A DNA stretch of 64,000 nt from Oxalobacteraceae bacterium UBA6018 (GTDB taxonomy: Bacteria; Pseudomonadota; Gammaproteobacteria; Burkholderiales; Burkholderiaceae_D), in the NCBI GenBank assembly GCA_002428015.1, contig DIZW01000024.1:87683-151682 (forward strand), given 5' to 3'. Positions 60,141 to 64,000 of the stretch are shown here, one piece after another (position 1 is the first letter of the stretch; each line of letters starts with the position of its first letter). The notes below the pieces were generated by a model. That model did not search any database and was not told the origin of the DNA. It saw only the letters and a program-made list of their open reading frames with translations. A program made the position numbers and the translations under genes.

Positions 60141-62401
60141 CGCAGCGCTTCGATCGGATTGAGACGGGCGGCCTTGCGCGCCGGGTAGTAGCCGAAGAAG
60201 ATGCCGACCGCCGCCGAGAACAGGAAGCCGCCGCCGATGGCCGTCGCCGAGATGAAGGTCGGCCACTTGGCAAGCAGCGCGATGGCCTTGGTGACGGCGA
60301 CCCCGGCGACAATGCCGGCGACGCCGCCCACGATGCTCAGCAGGACCGCCTCGGCCAGGAACTGCAGCAGCACGTGGGTGCGCTGCGCGCCGATAGCCAT
60401 GCGCAGGCCGATTTCGCGGGTGCGCTCGGTCACCGACACCAGCAGAATGTTCATGATGCCGATGCCGCCCACCAGCAGCGAGATTGACGCCACCACCGCC
60501 AGCAGAGCCGCCATGACCTGGCTGCTGCCTTCGGCGGCGTCAGCGATCTGGCTCAGGTTGCGCACGTTGAAGTCGGGCGTGTCGTCCGGCTTGATGCGGT
60601 GGCGCCGGCTCAGGATGGCCTTGACCTCGGCGATGGCCTGCTGCACCTGGACTGGGGACGCGGCCTGCACGAAGATCTGGTTCACATAGCCGGTCAGGCG
60701 CGGCTTGACGCCGAACGGATTGGCCGACTGCGCGTACAGGTTGGTGCCGGCGGCGGCGGCCTGCTGGCTGGGCGCGGCCACGCCCAGCACGCGCCGCTCG
60801 GCGGTGGAGAACGGGATCATCACCAGGTCGTCCTGGTCTTGCCCCCACGGGGTCTGGCCTTTGGGCGCGTACACGCCGACCACGCGCAGCGGCACCCCGC
60901 GCACGAGGATGGCGCTGCCGAGCGGATTTTCGTAGTCGTTGAACAGCTGGCGCCTCACCGTCTCGCCCAGCACCACCACCAGCGCGCCGCCGCGTTCGTC
61001 GTCCAGGCTCAGCGCGCGCCCTTCGCTCACGCGCCAGTTGGTGATCGGCGGATAGCTGGCGGTGACGCCCTGGATACTGGTGTTCCAGTTTCGCTCGGCG
61101 TATTGCACCTGCCCGGACTGGCGGATCAGGTAGCTGACCAGGCCGACGTCGCCGGCCTCGCGCCGGATCGCGTCGGCGTCGGCCACGGTCAGCGTGGAGG
61201 CGCTGCCGAAGCCGGAGCGCACCCCGCCCAAGTTGGTCGCACCGGGCACGACCACGAACAGGTTGGTGCCCAGGCTTTCGATCTGCTTGCGCACGGCGTC
61301 GTTGGCGCCTTGGCCGACCGCCACCATCGCAATGAGCGCCGCCACGCCGATGAACACGCCCAGCATGGTCAGCGCCGAGCGCATCTTGTTGCGCACCAGC
61401 GCCTGGGCGGCGGCCGCGGCGATCATGCGCGCCAGCGCCCAGGCCGAGGTGGCGCGAGGGCCGGCCGCGCGCGCGGGCAGGTCTGCGCGCGCGCGGGGGG
61501 ATTCCGGCGAAGCTGTAGCCGCACCCGCCGCTGCCGCTGCTGGCGCTGCCGCTTGCCCCGGTGCTGTCGCTGGCGCTGCTGCTGCCGGTGTTAGTCCTGG
61601 CGGGTTCGCGGTGGCGGCCATGGTCGGATTCGATATTGGCGCCGTCGTCAGAGTCGCAGGCGGGGCCGATGCCGGTGCAGCGCTCACCGGCGCGCGCGCA
61701 GGATTTGGCTGGTCGGACGCGATGCGCCCGTCTCGCATGGTGATCACGCGCCCGGTGTAGTCGGCGATGTCGCGCTCGTGGGTGACCACGACGATCGTCA
61801 CGCCCTGTTCGCGGTTCAGGCGCACCAGGGTTTCCATGATCTCGTGCGAGGTGCGCGTGTCGAGATTGCCGGTCGGCTCGTCGGCCAGCAGCACGCTGGG
61901 CTGGTTGATGAGCGCGCGTGCGATCGCCACGCGCTGCTGCTGGCCGCCGGACAACTGGGCCGGAGTGTTGGCCTCGCACGCGGACAGACCGAGCAGTGCC
62001 AGCGCGGCGCGCGCCCGGCGCAGCCGCTCGGGCGCGCGGTGGGCCGCGTCCGGCGCATAGAACAGCGGCAGGGCGATGTTCTCCACGGCGCTGGTGCGCG
62101 CCAGCAGGTTGAAGCTCTGGAACACGAAGCCGATGCGCTCGCTGCGGATGCGCGCCAGCGCCGGCTCGGGCAGCTGCGACACGTCCATGCCGTCGAACAG
62201 ATACTGGCCGCTGGTGGGCCGGTCCAGACAGCCCAGCACCGCCATCAGGGTCGACTTGCCCGAGCCGGACGAGCCCATGATGGCGACGAATTCGCCGTGC
62301 GCGATGGTCAGGCTGACGCCGTCGAGCGCATGCACGTCGGTCGCGCCAACGTGGTAGGTGCGGCGCAGCGCGCGCACGTCGATGACGAACTGGGCGTCCA
62401 T
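60131..62401 (-). CDS. MacB-type fused ABC ATPase-permease
   Basis: 756 residues. N-terminal ATPase: Walker A GSSGSGKSTLMAVL, signature LSGGQQQRVAIARALI, Walker B VLLADEPTGNLD, switch His in VVTHERDIADY. Then an unusually long Ala/Pro/Thr linker (about residues 240-340), four helices with a large periplasmic domain (MLGVFIGVAALIAMVAVGQG near the first helix; GGIGIMNILLVSVTERTREI; KAARLNPIEALRYE at the end). MacB proteins act as mechanotransmitters for periplasmic export of macrolides, peptides or toxins with TolC. The linker makes it about 100 residues longer than E. coli MacB (648). Its start shares one base with the macA-like stop. Confidence 0.9.
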   Translation of the reverse strand: MDAQFVIDVRALRRTYHVGATDVHALDGVSLTIAHGEFVAIMGSSGSGKSTLMAVLGCLDRPTSGQYLFDGMDVSQLPEPALARIRSERIGFVFQSFNLLARTSAVENIALPLFYAPDAAHRAPERLRRARAALALLGLSACEANTPAQLSGGQQQRVAIARALINQPSVLLADEPTGNLDTRTSHEIMETLVRLNREQGVTIVVVTHERDIADYTGRVITMRDGRIASDQPNPARAPVSAAPASAPPATLTTAPISNPTMAATANPPGLTPAAAAPATAPGQAAAPAAAAAGAATASPESPRARADLPARAAGPRATSAWALARMIAAAAAQALVRNKMRSALTMLGVFIGVAALIAMVAVGQGANDAVRKQIESLGTNLFVVVPGATNLGGVRSGFGSASTLTVADADAIRREAGDVGLVSYLIRQSGQVQYAERNWNTSIQGVTASYPPITNWRVSEGRALSLDDERGGALVVVLGETVRRQLFNDYENPLGSAILVRGVPLRVVGVYAPKGQTPWGQDQDDLVMIPFSTAERRVLGVAAPSQQAAAAGTNLYAQSANPFGVKPRLTGYVNQIFVQAASPVQVQQAIAEVKAILSRRHRIKPDDTPDFNVRNLSQIADAAEGSSQVMAALLAVVASISLLVGGIGIMNILLVSVTERTREIGLRMAIGAQRTHVLLQFLAEAVLLSIVGGVAGIVAGVAVTKAIALLAKWPTFISATAIGGGFLFSAAVGIFFGYYPARKAARLNPIEALRYE

Positions 62402-63633
62402 CAGCGCATCAACCTGGGGACGGTGGCGGTGTCCGCACGGGGCGTGGCGGCGCGCGCACGCTCGCCCGCGCCGCTTTCGGACACCACCACCGGGTCGCCG
62501 GCGTGTACTGGCCCGGCGCGAATTTCGGCGTAGTTGTCGTCCTCGAGGCCAAGCGTGACCGGGACCCTGCGTGGCTGCCCGTCGCGCAGAATCCACAGCG
62601 CGCCACCGGGCGTCGCCGCGCGCTGGCCCGCGGTGCCCGCGGGTGCGTAGCGCAGCGCAACGGCCGGGACCCGCAGCACCCCGTCGTGGCGCTCGGTGAC
62701 GATGCGCGCCGACGCGGTCATGCCGGGCATCAGCAAGCCGCTGCTGTTGTCCACGCTGATCACCACATCGTAGGTGATGACGTTCTGCACTGTCTGCGGC
62801 GCCTGGCGCACCTGGACCACGCGCCCGCCGAAGGTTCGGTTGGGAAAGGCCTCGACGGTGAAGCTGGCGCTGTTGCCGACAGCCACGCGGCCGATGTCGG
62901 ATTCGCTGACATTGGCGTCCACCTGCATCTTGGTCAGGTCGGTGGCGATCAGGAACAGGGTCGGGGTCTGGAAGCTGGCCGCCACCGTCTGGCCCTGGGT
63001 CACGTTGCGCGACACCACGGTGCCGTCCACCGGCGAGACGATGCGTGTGTAGCCGAGGTTGATCCGGGCCGCGTTCAGGGCCGCCTGGCGCTGGGCGATC
63101 GTGGCGCGGTCGAGCGCCAGCTGGCTGCTGGCCTGGTCGTAGGCATTGCGGGCGGTGTCGACTGCCTGCTGGGCGACGAAATGGCGGCGCAGCAGGTCGG
63201 CGTTGCGCTGGTACATCTGGCGCGTATATTCCAGGTTGGTACGGTCCTTCTGCAGCTGCGCCTCGGCGTTGGCCAGGTTGGCGCTCTCCTGGTCCACCAC
63301 GCTCTGGTAGGGGCGCGCGTCGAGCCGGGCGCACAACTGGCCGGCACGCGCGCGCGTGTTGAAGTCGCACGACAGGGTCTGGATCACCCCCGACACATAG
63401 GTGCCGACCTGGATCGTGTTGACCGGGTTGACCGTACCGCTGGCGATCACCGTCGGCGCCACGGTGCCGATGTCAGCCGTTGCCGTCACGTACTGGCGCG
63501 CAGGCGCCTTGCGCGCGCGCGCCGCCAGCACCAACGCCAGCGCGATGAGCACGGCGAGCACGGCAAGCCAGCGTAAGGCAATAGGCAAGCGGGGCAGGGG
63601 CATAAGCATGCGGGCCACGAGGTAAGCTGCCAT
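62401..63633 (-). CDS. MacA-type periplasmic adaptor
   Basis: 410 residues. One N-terminal helix (ALRWLAVLAVLIALALVLAA), barrel/lipoyl halves (ATADIGTVAPTVIASGTVNP, YTRIVSPVDGTVVSRNVTQG), and a helical hairpin (AQLQKDRTNLEYTRQMYQRN). No Shine-Dalgarno is clear for the ATG at 63633; ATGs at 63609 and 63603 are possible starts. Forms the adaptor between MacB and an outer-membrane channel that is not encoded next to it. Confidence 0.88.
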   Translation of the reverse strand: MAAYLVARMLMPLPRLPIALRWLAVLAVLIALALVLAARARKAPARQYVTATADIGTVAPTVIASGTVNPVNTIQVGTYVSGVIQTLSCDFNTRARAGQLCARLDARPYQSVVDQESANLANAEAQLQKDRTNLEYTRQMYQRNADLLRRHFVAQQAVDTARNAYDQASSQLALDRATIAQRQAALNAARINLGYTRIVSPVDGTVVSRNVTQGQTVAASFQTPTLFLIATDLTKMQVDANVSESDIGRVAVGNSASFTVEAFPNRTFGGRVVQVRQAPQTVQNVITYDVVISVDNSSGLLMPGMTASARIVTERHDGVLRVPAVALRYAPAGTAGQRAATPGGALWILRDGQPRRVPVTLGLEDDNYAEIRAGPVHAGDPVVVSESGAGERARAATPRADTATVPRLMR

Positions 63634-63784
63634 TTTTTTGCACGCGGGCGTGGCCTAGTTTGATCCAGCGTAAAGGTGCGCAGGCGCGCGATCACGCGCG
63701 CCACCATCGCGCGCCGGCTTCTATAATGGATCGCACCGATGACCGCGCCAACCTGCGCGGCACGCCTGTGCACGGGAGCTCGCC

Positions 63785-64000
63785 ATGATCTTCAGGCAGT
63801 TGCACGAACCGCTATCGAACACCTACACCTATCTGCTCGGGTGCGAGCGCACGGGGCAGGCGCTGCTGATCGACCCTGTGCTCGTGTCGATGGAACGTGA
63901 CCTGGCCGAGCTGCGCATGCTTGGCTTGCGGCTGGCCTTTACGGTCGACACCCACATCCATGCCGACCACATCACGGCCGCGCTGGAACTCAAGCAGGTG
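63785..64000 (+). CDS. ETHE1-like MBL-fold persulfide dioxygenase (5' part only)
   Basis: First 72 residues; the gene runs off the right edge. MIFRQLHEPLSNTYTYLLGC starts like the Blh/ETHE1 group, followed by ALLIDPVLVSMERDLAELRM and the iron-binding THIHADHITAALELKQ. In this family the enzyme oxidises glutathione persulfide to sulfite. GGGAG lies 5 bp before the ATG, and a TATAAT (63722-63727) lies upstream with a poor -35. Confidence 0.85.
   Translation, partial: MIFRQLHEPLSNTYTYLLGCERTGQALLIDPVLVSMERDLAELRMLGLRLAFTVDTHIHADHITAALELKQV

Overview
The window is GC-rich DNA with bacterial architecture: tightly overlapping operons, strong Shine-Dalgarno sites, many Ala-rich proteins, a TonB receptor and lipid A aminoarabinose genes. 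The gene set and protein style fit a betaproteobacterium of the Oxalobacteraceae (Massilia/Duganella-like). That placement is inferred from gene content; no 16S gene is present.

Region 1 (1-12967) looks like one secretion and signalling neighbourhood. On the minus strand it holds two DUF4399 proteins, an FHA-GAF-HD-GYP protein, an outer-membrane factor, an FHA membrane protein and the start of an HlyD-type adaptor. Next come a SUMF1-domain protein (plus strand) and a Ser/Thr kinase (minus strand). Then follow six small plus-strand genes whose products share a 26-residue leader ending in Gly-Gly. Four of the six encode close paralogues. Two cassettes carry the same upstream architecture: a sigma54-type -24/-12 element and an AACAC-N11-GTGTT dyad exactly 125 bp upstream of it. 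The sixth cassette is a mosaic duplicate whose right edge truncates a convergent gene for a SurA/parvulin-like protein. I regard this as the strongest candidate for an undescribed system: a sigma54-controlled family of Gly-Gly-leader peptides exported by a type I apparatus and linked to FHA/kinase/c-di-GMP signalling.

Region 2 (13406-21036) has a PAP2-like protein, then a four-gene overlapping operon behind a near-consensus sigma70 promoter: DUF3348, a MotA/ExbB-like protein with a very long tail (DUF802), a MotB/OmpA-like protein with a membrane Asp, and DUF2894. The membrane pair resembles the ZorAB proton-driven motor. A degenerate IS21-family element (intact istB, istA without its catalytic core) and tRNA-Ser(GGA) follow.

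Region 3 (21336-34914) is a fructan/sucrose utilisation locus: LacI-type regulator, ABC importer, two GH32-type hydrolases (one frameshifted, one a LamG-GH32 lipoprotein), ABC ATPase, fructokinase and a TonB-dependent receptor. A 17-bp motif occurs at three regulatory positions, one just after the predicted transcription start of the regulator, and is the likely operator.

Region 4 (35101-53196) carries a DUF885 peptidase, DNA polymerase II, a complete arn (lipid A aminoarabinose) operon with arnA split in two and a single arnE/F-like gene, a DUF535 protein at its head, and a divergent two-component system co-transcribed with an ABC transporter that lacks a binding protein. A Lys/Ala-repeat exported protein follows.

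Region 5 (53209-64000) holds a heparinase-like protein, a DUF6600-like protein with a 39-bp tandem repeat, a LtaS/OpgB-like phosphoglycerol transferase, a MacAB-type exporter, and the start of an ETHE1-like persulfide dioxygenase.
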